Shown here piece by piece: positions 24,509-33,850 of a DNA stretch of 64,000 nucleotides; position 1 is the stretch's first letter, and each line of letters begins with the position of its first letter. Made by a program: the position numbers and the translations under genes. The notes under the pieces were generated by a model. That model was not told the DNA's origin and did no database searches. It saw only the letters and a list, made by a program, of their open reading frames with translations. Location: positions 992,001 to 1,056,000 of the forward strand of contig NZ_CP082923.1 of the NCBI RefSeq assembly GCF_019931575.1. Reading direction: 5' to 3'. This stretch comes from Caulobacter segnis. GTDB taxonomy: Bacteria > Pseudomonadota > Alphaproteobacteria > Caulobacterales > Caulobacteraceae.

Positions 24509-26317
24509 CTAAGCCACGCCGCGCGTGTCGGCTTGGCCCTCGACGTCCAGAGACAGCACCTTGGCCAGGGCCTCGACCAGGCGCGGGATCTCGACCGGCT
24601 TGGGCACCAGGGCGTCCATGCCCGCCTCGGCGTACAGCGTGCGTTCGTGGGTCAGGACGCTGGCGGTGACGGCGATGATCGGGGTGCGGGGACGACCTGA
24701 ACTGCGCTCGCCGGCGCGGATCGTCTGGCTGGCCTCCACGCCGTCCATCACCGGCATGTGGATATCCATCAGGATCGCGTCCCAGTGGTCCTTTTCCCAC
24801 ATGGCCACGGCCTCGCGGCCGTCGACCGCGAAATAGCCGTCCACGCCCAGGTGGCCCAGCAGGGTCAGCAGCACGGCGCGATTGGTCTGGTTGTCGTCGA
24901 CCACCAGGATCTTGGGCGCGCCAGCCTCGACCTCGGGCGGGGCGATGTCCAGGGCCGGGGCGGGCGAGGCGGCGGGCGCGACCGCGGGCATCGGCAGGGT
25001 CACCGAGAAGCAGGCGCCGCCCTCGGGCGAGGGCGAGAACGCGATCGTCCCGCCCATCAGCTCGGCCAGGGTCTTGCAGATGGCCAGGCCCAGGCCCGAG
25101 CCGCCGGCCCGGCGAGTGCTGGAGCTGTCCAACTGGGCGAACTTGGTGAAGAGGCGGTCGCGCTGGTCCTCGGGGATGCCGACACCGGTGTCGACGACGC
25201 GCACGGTCAGGTCCTGGTCATCGCCCTCGACGATCACCCGCACGCTGCCGTCTTCGGTGAACTTGATGGCGTTGGAGATCAGGTTCGACATCACCTGGCG
25301 CAGGCGCTCGGCGTCACCCAGGCGCCAGCCGGCGGCCGACGGCGCGATCTCGAGGCTGAAGTCCAGGTCCTTGTCGCGAGCCAGGCCTCCGTAGAGCTGC
25401 CGCAGCGCGTCCAGGTGGGCCGAGAGGTCGAACGGGGCGGGGACGATGTCCATCTTGCCGGCCTCGACCTTGGAGATGTCGAGGACGGCGTTGATCACGC
25501 TGAGCAGCGAATGGCCCGAGGCGGTGATGGTGTCGAGGCGGCGGCGCTGATCGGGCGCCAGCTCGCCGGAGGCCATGATCTGGGCCATGCCCAGCACGCC
25601 GTTCAGCGGGGTGCGGATCTCGTGGCTCATGGTCGCCAGGAACTCGGTCTTGGCGCGGTTGGCGGTTTCGGCGCTGAGGGCCAGGCCCTGCGCCTCGATC
25701 TTCAGGCGGCGGTTCTCGGCCAGCTCACGCTCGAGCTCGGCGTTCAGGGCCTCGCTGGCCAGGCGCGCGCGCACCTCGCGGCCGACGACGCCGCGCATCA
25801 GGGCGGAGATCCCCAGCGACGCGAAAGCGCCGGCCAGGCCCAGGAACAGGAACTGGGTGATGAGGGCCTCGGACGTGTGCCGCATCATCCAGACCAGGCC
25901 GCCGATCGCGCCGGCCACGCTGATCAGAGCGACGCGTCGGCTGGGGGCGGACGTCGCGAAGGCCAGGGCCATCAGGACGAAGTAGAACAGCTTCTGCGCT
26001 TCGAAATGCAGGACCTGGTAGGCCATGGTGTTCGTCAGGAAGAGCGCATTCATCCCAAGGATGACCGCCTCCAGCGCGTGTCCCATGATCTGGCCGCGGC
26101 GAAGAACGACCCAGGCGCAGAAGGCGTACAGCGCCGAACCGACCGCCAGGCCTTCCAGCACCAGCAGGGCGATGCCCTTCTCGTAGAAAGGATGGGATAG
26201 GCTGATCAGGGCGTAGTAGAACGCGGACGCGATCAGGTAGCCGCGCGCGATGGGCACGTAGGCCTGCATCAGCGCGATCTTGGCTGGCCGCCCCTCGTCA
26301 GTCTTCGAAGCCGTCAA
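24509..26317 (-). CDS. Hybrid sensor histidine kinase with C-terminal receiver
   Basis: About 602 residues starting at TTG 26317, which has a GGGAG ribosome site 6 nt upstream; TTG 26344 is an alternative. Six or more hydrophobic helices (about 25-180), coiled segment (185-225), HisKA with His232 in 'EFLATMSHEIRTPLNG', HATPase_c with 'NLISNAIKF', 'DTGVGIPE' and 'GGSGLGLAICK', and a receiver with Asp518 in 'DAILMDIHMPVMDG'. No PAS domain, so the signal is sensed in or near the membrane. Architecture matches the kinase at 11500, probably a paralogue. Its gene is convergent with mucR1 after the terminator. Confidence 0.88.
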   Translation of the reverse strand: MTASKTDEGRPAKIALMQAYVPIARGYLIASAFYYALISLSHPFYEKGIALLVLEGLAVGSALYAFCAWVVLRRGQIMGHALEAVILGMNALFLTNTMAYQVLHFEAQKLFYFVLMALAFATSAPSRRVALISVAGAIGGLVWMMRHTSEALITQFLFLGLAGAFASLGISALMRGVVGREVRARLASEALNAELERELAENRRLKIEAQGLALSAETANRAKTEFLATMSHEIRTPLNGVLGMAQIMASGELAPDQRRRLDTITASGHSLLSVINAVLDISKVEAGKMDIVPAPFDLSAHLDALRQLYGGLARDKDLDFSLEIAPSAAGWRLGDAERLRQVMSNLISNAIKFTEDGSVRVIVEGDDQDLTVRVVDTGVGIPEDQRDRLFTKFAQLDSSSTRRAGGSGLGLAICKTLAELMGGTIAFSPSPEGGACFSVTLPMPAVAPAASPAPALDIAPPEVEAGAPKILVVDDNQTNRAVLLTLLGHLGVDGYFAVDGREAVAMWEKDHWDAILMDIHMPVMDGVEASQTIRAGERSSGRPRTPIIAVTASVLTHERTLYAEAGMDALVPKPVEIPRLVEALAKVLSLDVEGQADTRGVA

Positions 26318-26392
26318 GACCTGCTCCCGACCTACCCCAGCCAAGCAGTCTAGCAGCAGAGTGGTTAAGTCTTGCTTCGAAAGACAGAACTT

Positions 26393-26944
26393 TTACACGC
26401 CGCTGAGGCTCATTCCGGGTGCGTCGGGCGGCGTGTCGCCACCGCCGTTCAGGGAGCGCTGCATCCAGACTAGGTCGACCCAGCGGCCGAACTTGTGGCC
26501 CATGCTGGGGAAGACGCCCTGTTTGGCGAAGCCCATGGCGGCGTGCAGGCCGATCGAGGCGGCGTTGCCGCTGTCGCCGATCACCGCGCAGATCTGGCGC
26601 AGGCCCAGCGCTTCGCACTGTTTGATCAGCTCGCTCAGCAGCGCCTTGCCCACGCCCTTGCCCACGGCCTTGGGCGAGACATAGACGCTGTCCTCGACCG
26701 TGTAGCGATAGGCCGCGCGCAGTCGGAACGGGCCGGCGTAGCAATAGCCGGCCACCTCGCCGTCCAGCTCGGCGACCAGATAGGGCAGGCCCCGGTCGAG
26801 GAAGGCCGCGCGGCGGCGGCCCATCTCGGCCTCGTCCGGCGGGACTTCCTCGAAGGTGCCCAGGCCGTTCAGGACGTTCCAGGCATAGATGGCGGCGATC
26901 GCCGGCACATCGGCGTCGGTCGACGCCCTGATCACTAAGCTCAC
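26393..26944 (-). CDS. GNAT family N-acetyltransferase (phosphinothricin-like)
   Basis: 183 residues. GTG 26944 overlaps the TGA of the upstream peptidase gene as GTGA, which fixes the start and implies translational coupling. The acetyl-CoA pocket is 'VYVSPKAVGKGVGKALLSEL', followed by 'VIGDSGNAASIGLHAAMGF', typical of the Pat/Bar-type subgroup that acetylates small amines (phosphinothricin, methionine sulfone). The C-terminal 'GHKFGRWVDLVWMQRSL' is a family hallmark. Physiological substrate is not known. Confidence 0.85.
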   Translation of the reverse strand: MSLVIRASTDADVPAIAAIYAWNVLNGLGTFEEVPPDEAEMGRRRAAFLDRGLPYLVAELDGEVAGYCYAGPFRLRAAYRYTVEDSVYVSPKAVGKGVGKALLSELIKQCEALGLRQICAVIGDSGNAASIGLHAAMGFAKQGVFPSMGHKFGRWVDLVWMQRSLNGGGDTPPDAPGMSLSGV

Positions 26945-29133
26945 GCCTTGGTCCAACCCTTGTCCACCGCCCACACCGCGAAGGCGTAGTCCAAGGCGAT
27001 CTCCTTGAGGAAGTCAAAGCGTCCGGACGCCCCGCCGTGCCCGGCCTCCATATTGATCTTCAGCAGGACAGGTTTGCCGCTGGTCGTGGCAGGGCGAAGC
27101 TTGGCGACCCACTTCTCGGGCTCCCAGTAGGTGACGCGCGGGTCCGACAGGCCGCCGGTGGCCAGGATCGCCGGATAGGCCTTGGCGGCCACGTTGTCGT
27201 AGGGGCTGTAGCTGGCGATGTAGTCGTAGGCTTCCTTGTCCTCCAGCGGATTGCCCCATTCGGGCCACTCCGGCGGGGTCAGGGGCAGAGACGTGTCGCT
27301 CATGGTGTTGACCACGTCGACGAACGGCACCGCGGCGATGATCCCGGAGAACAGGTCCGGCCGCATGTTGGTGATCGCGCCCATCAAGAGGCCGCCGGCC
27401 GAGCCGCCATAGGCCACCGTGTTGGCGGGCTTGCCGTAGCCGGCCGCGTGCAGGTGTTCGGCGCAGGCGATGAAGTCGGTGAAGGTGTTCTTCTTCTTGA
27501 ACTTCTTGCCGTCCAGGAACCAGCCCCAGCCCTTTTCCGAGCCGCCGCGCGGGCAGGCCGTGGCCCAGATCCAGCCGCGGTCGACCAGGCTGAAGTTGCG
27601 GATCGAGAAGCTGGGCTCCATGGCGATGCCGTAGCTGCCGTAGCCGTACAGCAGCAGCGGCGCCGAGCCGTCCAGCTTGGTCCCCTTCTTCATCAGGATG
27701 AAGATCGGCACGTCGGTCCCGTCGCTGGCCTTGGCGTTCAGGCGGCGGGTCTCGTACTGGGCCGGATCGTGACCCGAGGGGATTTCCTGGGTCTTGCGCA
27801 GGGTCCGCTGGCGGCTCTTCATGTCGTAGTCGAACCACTGCCGGGGCGTGGTCATCGAGTTGTAGACGAAGCGCAGATTGTCGGTGTCGTACTCGTAGCC
27901 ACCCTCGAGGCTCAGGGCATAGGCGGCCTCGTCGAAGGCGATGGCGTGCTCGGTCCCGTCCGTCGCGGTGACGGTGACGCGGTTCAGGGCGTCGACCTTC
28001 TCCAGGCGCACGAACCAGGCCTTGAAGGCCATGGTCCCGGAGATCAGGCGGCCCGGCTGGTGGGCGATCCAGTCCTTCCAGTGCGCCTTGCCGGTAGCGG
28101 TCTCGGGCGCGGTGACCAACTTCCAGTCGACGGCGCCGTCGGCGTTGGTGCGGATCACCCAATGGTCGTTCCAGTGCTCGACCTCGTAGCGGACGCCGAC
28201 CTCGCGGGGGTGGAACACGACCGGGCTCGCCGTCGGGGTCGAGGCCGGGATGATCAGCGCCTCGCTGGTCTCCTGGTTGCCGCACGAGATGACGACGAAC
28301 TTCTCGGAACTGGTGACGCCGACGCCGATGAAGAAGCCCTCGTCGGGCTCGTCATAGATCAGCACGTCGTCCTTGGCGGTCCCGCGCGCCGGGCGGCGGT
28401 AGATCTTGGCCGGACGGCCGTTGTCGTCGCGGAACGTCCAGAACAGCCACTGGCTGTCGGGCGAGAAGCAGAAGTCGCCGGTGGTGCTCTCCACCGGGCT
28501 GTCCAGCACCGTCCCGCTGGCCAGATCCTTGACGTGGACGCGATAGACTTCCGAGCCCTGCTCGTCGACGGCCCAGGCGTAGAGCTTGTGGTCGGGCGAG
28601 TGTCCGGCCGCGCCGACCTGGTAGAAGGCCTTGCCCTTGGACTCCTTCTCCTCGTCCAGCAGGACCTCCTCGGACCCGCCGCCCGAAGGCTTGCGGGCGT
28701 GAATCGGGTGCTGCGCGCCCTTCTCGAAGCGGGTGTAGTACGCGAAGGGGCCGTCCTTGCTGGGGACGCTGGCGTCGTCCTCCTTGATGCGCCCCTTCAT
28801 CTCCTCGAACATTTTCGCCTGCAGCGCCTCGGTCGAGGCCAGCATCGCCTTGGTGTAGGCGTTCTCGGCGGTCAGGTGCTCCTTGACGTCGGCCTTGATC
28901 AGGGTCGGGTCGCGCAGGACCTTCTGCCAGTTGTCGTCCTTCATCCAGGCATAGTCGTCGACACGGGTGCGCCCCAACTGCTCGATGGTCTTGGGGACCT
29001 TCTTGGCGACGGGCGGCGTGGGACGTGCGGCGTTGTCGGCGGACATGGGTGACCCGAAAGCTGTTCCAGACATGATCGTGGGGGCAGACGTAAGCGCGGC
29101 TGCGCCGCTCGTCATCATTTGTCGACGGTTCAT
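26941..29133 (-). CDS. ptrB: Oligopeptidase B (S9 family), Tat-type leader
   Basis: About 730 residues from ATG 29133 (GGGGGA site 8 nt upstream; a TTG two codons earlier is less likely). The N-terminus 'MNRRQMMTSGAAALTSAP' looks like a twin-arginine signal, unusual for oligopeptidase B. A seven-bladed propeller region follows, then the alpha/beta-hydrolase: catalytic Ser about 578 in 'AYGGSAGGLLMG', Asp near 'LATGGLSDPRV', and His in 'NMEAGHGGASGR'. It cleaves short peptides after basic residues. It is the first gene of a coupled pair with the acetyltransferase. Confidence 0.9.
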   Translation of the reverse strand: MNRRQMMTSGAAALTSAPTIMSGTAFGSPMSADNAARPTPPVAKKVPKTIEQLGRTRVDDYAWMKDDNWQKVLRDPTLIKADVKEHLTAENAYTKAMLASTEALQAKMFEEMKGRIKEDDASVPSKDGPFAYYTRFEKGAQHPIHARKPSGGGSEEVLLDEEKESKGKAFYQVGAAGHSPDHKLYAWAVDEQGSEVYRVHVKDLASGTVLDSPVESTTGDFCFSPDSQWLFWTFRDDNGRPAKIYRRPARGTAKDDVLIYDEPDEGFFIGVGVTSSEKFVVISCGNQETSEALIIPASTPTASPVVFHPREVGVRYEVEHWNDHWVIRTNADGAVDWKLVTAPETATGKAHWKDWIAHQPGRLISGTMAFKAWFVRLEKVDALNRVTVTATDGTEHAIAFDEAAYALSLEGGYEYDTDNLRFVYNSMTTPRQWFDYDMKSRQRTLRKTQEIPSGHDPAQYETRRLNAKASDGTDVPIFILMKKGTKLDGSAPLLLYGYGSYGIAMEPSFSIRNFSLVDRGWIWATACPRGGSEKGWGWFLDGKKFKKKNTFTDFIACAEHLHAAGYGKPANTVAYGGSAGGLLMGAITNMRPDLFSGIIAAVPFVDVVNTMSDTSLPLTPPEWPEWGNPLEDKEAYDYIASYSPYDNVAAKAYPAILATGGLSDPRVTYWEPEKWVAKLRPATTSGKPVLLKINMEAGHGGASGRFDFLKEIALDYAFAVWAVDKGWTKA

Positions 29134-29266
29134 GCGCAAAATCCCCCGTAACCCTGCACAACGCGCGACTGCGTCAGAACGACAACTTGCGGTGCGAGAT
29201 TCCTGTGGTCAAATTCACTTCGTAGTCGGGCGACGAGTAGTAGCTAAGCGTAACCAAGGGGGCGTC

Positions 29267-30115
29267 ATGCCGTTGGATCTGTCCGTAGACCTGATCAAGG
29301 CCACGGTTCAGCTTGAGCAGCCGCTGGGCGACGGTTCGCGGACCGTCGGCACGGGCTTCCTCATTTCCGATCCGACCCCGGACGGCAAGCCGCGCACCAT
29401 CCTGGTGACCGCGGCCCACGTCTTCGAGAAGATGCCGTCGATGTCGGCCAAGATCGGCTACCGCATCGAGGGCAGCGACTCCGTCTGGCGCTATGATCCA
29501 GAGACCCTGAAGATCCGCGACGGCGACCATCCGCTGTGGGTCAAGCATCCGACCCGCGACGTCGCGGTCATGGTGGTCGAGGCCCCGCCGGAGTTCGTCA
29601 AGGCGGCGATCCCGCTGAACTACCTGGCGCAGGACGACACCTTCAACAAGTTCAACCTCGGCCCCGGCGACGAGATGATGGCGCTGGGCTTCCCGCGCGG
29701 TCTGTCGGCCAATCCCGCTGGCTTTCCGATCCTGCGCTCGGGCCGCGTTGCGTCCTACCCCTTGGCGCCGGCGACCAACTTCCCGACCTTCCTGATGGAC
29801 TTCTCGGTGTTCCCCGGCAATTCGGGCGGCCCGGTGTTCATGGCCGAGGGCGCGCGCCGCCGGCCGGGCGCCAACGAGAGCCAGGAGGTCCAGTTCGTGG
29901 CCGGCCTGCTGACCCAGCAGGTCGAACTGTCGGGCGAGCGCCTGGAGATCGGCATCGTCACCCACGCCAAGTTCATCCGCGAGACCCTGGCCATGCTGGA
30001 CAAGGTTCCGGGCGCGCCGATCACCCAGGCCCGAGCGACCAAGCCCGAGCCGGTCATGCCGGGCGCGACCCCGGCGGCGGCGGTCTCGGCCCTGGCCATG
30101 GGCGCGTCGCACTAA
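29267..30115 (+). CDS. Trypsin-like serine protease
   Basis: 282 residues from ATG 29267 with an AAGGGGG ribosome site; open frame extends far upstream. The triad is His51 ('LVTAAHVFE'), Asp98 ('HPTRDVAVM') and Ser186 ('VFPGNSGGPVF'), of the S1/S1C chymotrypsin fold. There is no signal peptide and no PDZ domain, so it differs from DegP/HtrA; it may act in the cytoplasm or be exported by another route. The Ala/Pro-rich C-terminus (about 250-282) is low complexity. Confidence 0.85.
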   Translation: MPLDLSVDLIKATVQLEQPLGDGSRTVGTGFLISDPTPDGKPRTILVTAAHVFEKMPSMSAKIGYRIEGSDSVWRYDPETLKIRDGDHPLWVKHPTRDVAVMVVEAPPEFVKAAIPLNYLAQDDTFNKFNLGPGDEMMALGFPRGLSANPAGFPILRSGRVASYPLAPATNFPTFLMDFSVFPGNSGGPVFMAEGARRRPGANESQEVQFVAGLLTQQVELSGERLEIGIVTHAKFIRETLAMLDKVPGAPITQARATKPEPVMPGATPAAAVSALAMGASH

Positions 30116-30201
30116 GCCGTCTGTCGGCCCGTTTTCTCGGAACGCTAGGGGCGCGCGGCCCGTTCTTGTTGGGACTTCAACACCAACATCAGGAGCGAGC
30201 C

Positions 30202-30384
30202 ATGAGCACCAATCGTGTCGAAGGCGCCATCGACAAGGGCGCGGGCGCCGTCAAGGAAGCGTTCGGCAAGGCCACGGGCAACGAACGCCTCGAAGCCGAA
30301 GGCGCCGTCCAGAAGGCCAAGGGCGACGTGCAGAACAAGGTCGGCAAGGCCCAGGACAAGATCGGCGACGCGATCAAGCGCTGA
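30202..30384 (+). CDS. CsbD family stress protein
   Basis: 60 residues: ATG 30202 behind AGGAGCGAGCC. The composition and 'GAIDKGAGAVKEAFGKATG' / 'GDVQNKVGKAQDKIGDA' repeats are the CsbD domain, a small Lys/Ala/Gly-rich disordered protein induced by general stress in many bacteria. Its role is unknown. A bidirectional-looking terminator follows directly. Confidence 0.9.
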   Translation: MSTNRVEGAIDKGAGAVKEAFGKATGNERLEAEGAVQKAKGDVQNKVGKAQDKIGDAIKR

Positions 30385-30408
30385 ACGCCGAGCTACGACT
30401 AGGAAAAG

Positions 30409-30438
30409 CGGCCGCCGGAGCGATCCGGCGGCCGTTTT
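30409..30438 (+). terminator. Rho-independent terminator of csbD, probably shared
   Basis: CGGCCGCCGGA, GCGA loop, exact complement, then TTTT. AAAA precedes it, so it can also end the minus-strand M1 peptidase transcript. Confidence 0.85.
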
Positions 30439-30447
30439 GCGTTCAGG

Positions 30448-32373
30448 CTATTTGACGATCCCGTCTACCGTCTGGCGGGTCACGGCGTGGTACAGCGGCC
30501 GGGTCCTGGCGTAGAGCGCCTTGGCGATCGGCTGGCCCCAGTCGCCCTGGGCCATCAGGTCCTTGAACAGCGGCGCGACGAACTTGCGGCGGCCCTGCTC
30601 GGTCAGGAAGGCTTCCAGCGACGGGACGGCCGGCTGGTAGCGGTTGGCGACGGCCAGCTCCAGCCAAACGAAGCGGATCTCGCTGTTGCCCTGGGCCGAC
30701 AGACCGAAGGCTTTATCCAGGGTCGCTAGGCGCTCCGTCGACAGAGCTCTCGGCAGGCTGGCGACGAAGCGGGTGCGCTCGGGCGTGCTCCAGACCTTCC
30801 ACTTGGCCAGCGGGACCGGGCCGCCCTGGGCGTAGGCGGCGGCCAGGGCGTCCACCGCCGGGAAGGCGGCCGACTTCACATGCACGGCGTTGCCCGGCAG
30901 GCCGACCTCATAGACCCACTGGTCGATGCCAATAGCGGCTTCCAGCTTGGGATCGCCCTTGATCAGGTTCTGGCGCAGATCGGCGACGAAGCCGGCCGTG
31001 GTCTGGCTCTGGAAGGCGTGGCGGGCGAAGTAGCTCTTGAGATAGGCGTCCCAGCGCGGCCGGCCGACGGCCTTCTCGATGGTGCGCAGGAAGGTCGCGC
31101 CCTTCTGATAGGCGATGTCGGTCATGCCGTCGTCGGGGTCACGGCCGGTCAAATCGAGGTGTAGGCGGGTGTCGGCGCCGCTCAGACCGCCGGCGTCCTT
31201 GATGGCGGCCTGCAGGTCGCTCCAGCCCAGATCGGCCAGCATGTCGGCGCGCGGCTTGCCGTAAAGCGTCTCCATGATCCGGTTCTCGAAATAGTCGGTG
31301 AAGCCCTCGTTCAGCCAGAAGTCCGACCAGGTGGCGTTGTTGACCAGGTTGCCCGACCACGAGTGGGCCAGTTCGTGCGCCACCAGGCTGACCAGCGAGC
31401 GGTCGCCGGCGATGATGGTCGGGGTGGCGAAGGTCAGGCGCGGGTTCTCCATGCCGCCGAACGGGAACGACGGCGGCAGGACCAGCAGGTCATAGCGACC
31501 CCAGGCGTAGGGGCCGTAGAGGCTCTCGGCGGCGGCGACCATCTTCTCGACATCGACCAGCTCGTTGGCGGTCTTCTTCATCACCGAGGGCTCGGTATAG
31601 ACGCCCGTGCGCTTGCCCAGCGGGGTGAAGGTCAGGTCGCCGATCGCGATGGCGATCAGGTAGGAGGCGACCGGCTTGTCCATGCTGAAGCGATAGGCGC
31701 GGGAACCGTCGGCCCCAAGTTTACCAGGCAGCGGTTCGCCGTTGGGCGTCAGCATCCGGGCGCTCATCACCGCCTTAAGCCCCTTGGGCGCGACGATGCG
31801 GGCGGTCCAGGTCTGGCGGACGCCCGGACTGTCCTGGGTGGGGATCCAGCTGCGGTTCAGGATCGCCTCGCCCTGGCTGAACAGGTAGGGCGACTTCTTG
31901 CCGGCCGTCTGCGAGGGGGTCAGCCATTGTAGCGCGGCGCCGCCGGGCGCGCTGTCGTAGGCGACGACGATGCGCTTGGCGCCATTCAGTTGGACCGTCA
32001 GCGGCGCGCCCAGGATCGGGTCGGCCTTGCCCAGGCTCCAGGGCAGGGCCTTGCTCTTGGCGTCGGTGACGCCGTGGATGACCAGGCCCTTGGTGTCGAG
32101 GATCACCTCTTTCGCGCCCGGCGCGGCGGCGATGTCGAGGGCGGCCGTGCCGGTCATCTTGTGACCGACGAAGTCGGCGGTCAGGTCCAGGTCGACATGG
32201 GTGACCCGCGCGACCAGCGGCTGGGCGTAGGAGTGGATGTCGCGCGCCTCGGGCGTCGCCAGGATCGCGGGAACGGGCGGCGTCTGGGCCCTCTTCGCCG
32301 TCTGGGCCAGCACGGGCGCGGCGACGCCGCACAGCAGGAGCGACAACAGGACGGCGCGAGCTTTCGAGGTCAT
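30448..32373 (-). CDS. M1 family metallopeptidase (leukotriene A4 hydrolase-like), secreted
   Basis: 641 residues from ATG 32373; a Sec signal peptide ends at 'AAPVLAQ'. Zinc ligands are His333, His337 and Glu356 in 'AHELAHSWSGN' and 'NEGFTDYFE'; the exopeptidase motif 'FGGMENP' is also present. The C-terminal Arm/LTA4H-like helices end at about 640. It is an aminopeptidase likely active in the periplasm. The frame upstream of 32373 is Arg-rich and lacks homology, so the ATG was preferred. Confidence 0.92.
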   Translation of the reverse strand: MTSKARAVLLSLLLCGVAAPVLAQTAKRAQTPPVPAILATPEARDIHSYAQPLVARVTHVDLDLTADFVGHKMTGTAALDIAAAPGAKEVILDTKGLVIHGVTDAKSKALPWSLGKADPILGAPLTVQLNGAKRIVVAYDSAPGGAALQWLTPSQTAGKKSPYLFSQGEAILNRSWIPTQDSPGVRQTWTARIVAPKGLKAVMSARMLTPNGEPLPGKLGADGSRAYRFSMDKPVASYLIAIAIGDLTFTPLGKRTGVYTEPSVMKKTANELVDVEKMVAAAESLYGPYAWGRYDLLVLPPSFPFGGMENPRLTFATPTIIAGDRSLVSLVAHELAHSWSGNLVNNATWSDFWLNEGFTDYFENRIMETLYGKPRADMLADLGWSDLQAAIKDAGGLSGADTRLHLDLTGRDPDDGMTDIAYQKGATFLRTIEKAVGRPRWDAYLKSYFARHAFQSQTTAGFVADLRQNLIKGDPKLEAAIGIDQWVYEVGLPGNAVHVKSAAFPAVDALAAAYAQGGPVPLAKWKVWSTPERTRFVASLPRALSTERLATLDKAFGLSAQGNSEIRFVWLELAVANRYQPAVPSLEAFLTEQGRRKFVAPLFKDLMAQGDWGQPIAKALYARTRPLYHAVTRQTVDGIVK

Positions 32374-32481
32374 GGATCTTCCCTGTGCGAGGGGAACGTC
32401 TATGCGCCCGAGGGCGCGGGCGGCGCAACGGTCTTGCCTGTCGCGCCCCCGACCTGGAGGATCGCGGGGGGAGGACACTAC

Positions 32482-32922
32482 ATGCGCGCTTTGGCCGGAA
32501 TGACGCCGCCGATCGAGGGGAGCTGCCTATGCGGCGCGGTGACCTATGTGTGCTCCGCCGCGCCGTTCTGGTCGGTGAACTGCCACTGTCGAGCCTGCCA
32601 GAAGCTGAGCGGCGCGCCCTATGTCTCGGCCTTCTCCGTGCCGGCCGAGAGCTTCGCGTTCGCGGGCGAGACGCGGCCGTTCCACCGCCCGTCCGAAGCT
32701 GGCCACCAAGTGACCACCTGGCATTGCGCGGCGTGTGGGACCCGGATGTTCGCCCAGTCGGCCGCCGGGACCGGGCACATGAACGTCTTCGCCGCCACCC
32801 TCGCCGACCCTTCGACCTTCAAGGCCATATCCAACGTCTATCTCAGCGAAGCCGCGCCCTGGGTCGAGCCGCCACCGGCGCGGTTCAACTTTTCCAAAAT
32901 GCCGCCCCGGCCCAAGGACTAG
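32482..32922 (+). CDS. GFA family protein (glutathione-dependent formaldehyde-activating fold)
   Basis: 146 residues from ATG 32482 (GGAGG 7 nt upstream); ATG 32500 is possible. Cys motifs 'CLCGAVTYVC', 'CHCRACQKLSG' and 'CAACGTR' provide two zinc sites of the Mss4-like fold. The family name comes from Gfa of Paracoccus; most members have no proven activity. The stop overlaps the convergent OsmC gene by 4 bp. Confidence 0.87.
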   Translation: MRALAGMTPPIEGSCLCGAVTYVCSAAPFWSVNCHCRACQKLSGAPYVSAFSVPAESFAFAGETRPFHRPSEAGHQVTTWHCAACGTRMFAQSAAGTGHMNVFAATLADPSTFKAISNVYLSEAAPWVEPPPARFNFSKMPPRPKD

Positions 32923-33392
32923 TCCACCTCCTCGTAGGTCGCCGCGTAGTCGACCGGGAAGTTCACCGAGCGGGCGATGAAGCAGACCTTGTGGATCTCG
33001 TGGTGGATCGCGTCGGCCTTGGCCAGGTCGGCGCCGCGCTGGACCAGGATGTGCGGCTTCAGGGTCGCGCGCAGGAAGCGGCCGGCGCCGTCGGGCGTGC
33101 TTTCGCCCACGCCGACCGGCTGGTCACGATAGCCGCGCACGACGATCCCGGCGCTGCTGGCCAGGTGCAGGTACCAAAGCATGTGGCAGGCGGAGAGCGA
33201 GGACAGCAGCAGGTCCTCGGGATTGTGCAGGGTCGGGTCGCCGCCCAGCAACGGGTCGTTGGAGCACGCCACCGGCGGCTTGCCGGGCGTGGCGATGGTC
33301 CAGGTGCGGTCATAGCCGCGATAGGTGCGCGTGCCCTGGCCGCGATCGCCCGTCCATTCGATCAGGCTGGTGTAGTCGTGCTGCTTGGCCAT
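32919..33392 (-). CDS. OsmC family peroxidase
   Basis: 157 residues from ATG 33392. Two reactive cysteines: Cys69 ('SSLSACHMLWYL') and Cys137 ('HKVCFIARSVNFP'), with the family segment 'TLHNPEDLLLSSL'. It is an OsmC/YhfA-like thiol peroxidase for organic peroxides, related to but distinct from Ohr. It lies 14 bp downstream of the DUF1272 gene on the same strand, likely one operon. Confidence 0.9.
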   Translation of the reverse strand: MAKQHDYTSLIEWTGDRGQGTRTYRGYDRTWTIATPGKPPVACSNDPLLGGDPTLHNPEDLLLSSLSACHMLWYLHLASSAGIVVRGYRDQPVGVGESTPDGAGRFLRATLKPHILVQRGADLAKADAIHHEIHKVCFIARSVNFPVDYAATYEEVD

Positions 33393-33406
33393 CTGGCGCT
33401 CCTCCT

Positions 33407-33724
33407 TCACCGGTCCTGGGGCGGGACGTCCTTCAGCCGCGCGGTCATGGCGGCGATCTGGTCCCGACTCCAGCGGCTGTGTTTGCGCACGTCGCTCGCT
33501 GGATGGAAGCCCAGGCCGAGTGAAATATGCGGATGGTGGTAGGCCTGCCGGGGTCGGACGGGGCGAGGCGCCAGGCCGCCGCCGCAGGTCGGGCAGACGT
33601 TCTTCAGCACCTCGTCGGCGCATGCGGCGCAGTAGGTGCACTCGTAGCTGCAGATCCGAACGTTTATGGCGTCCGGCGGCAGATCGACGTCGCACAGTTC
33701 GCAGTTGGGGCGCAGTTCGAGCAT
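33407..33724 (-). CDS. DUF1272 domain protein (Cys-rich, zinc ribbon-like)
   Basis: 105 residues from ATG 33724. The N-terminal ~60 residues are the DUF1272 signature: 'MLELRPNCELCDVDLPPDA', 'ICSYECTYCAACADEVL', 'NVCPTCGGG', with paired Cys likely to bind zinc. A His/Arg-rich tail of ~45 residues ('HHPHISLGLGFHPASDV') is not part of the usual domain. It is the upstream partner of the OsmC gene. Function unknown. Confidence 0.85.
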   Translation of the reverse strand: MLELRPNCELCDVDLPPDAINVRICSYECTYCAACADEVLKNVCPTCGGGLAPRPVRPRQAYHHPHISLGLGFHPASDVRKHSRWSRDQIAAMTARLKDVPPQDR

Positions 33725-33792
33725 GCGCCTGGCTAGCGCGCGGGGAGGGGCCGCGAAATGACGGCTATCCCTCGATTTACGCCAAATCCAGC

Positions 33793-33834
33793 GTGTCATC
33801 CCGGGACTCCGCTTCGCTGCGGCCGGGATGACAC
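33793..33834. repeat. REP-like palindrome (GTGTCATCCCGG)
   Basis: Perfect 12-bp arms GTGTCATCCCGG and CCGGGATGACAC around an 18-nt loop, between the DUF1272 gene and the MaoC gene. The CATCCCGG core is common in alphaproteobacterial intergenic palindromes. May act as terminator for the MaoC gene. Confidence 0.6.
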
Positions 33835-33850
33835 GGGAAGATGGGCTGGA

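Noticed and set aside
27037-29052. Long plus-strand frame opposite the oligopeptidase B gene
   Set aside because: Product is Gly/Leu/Val/Arg-rich and featureless; the minus-strand gene has a full S9 catalytic triad.
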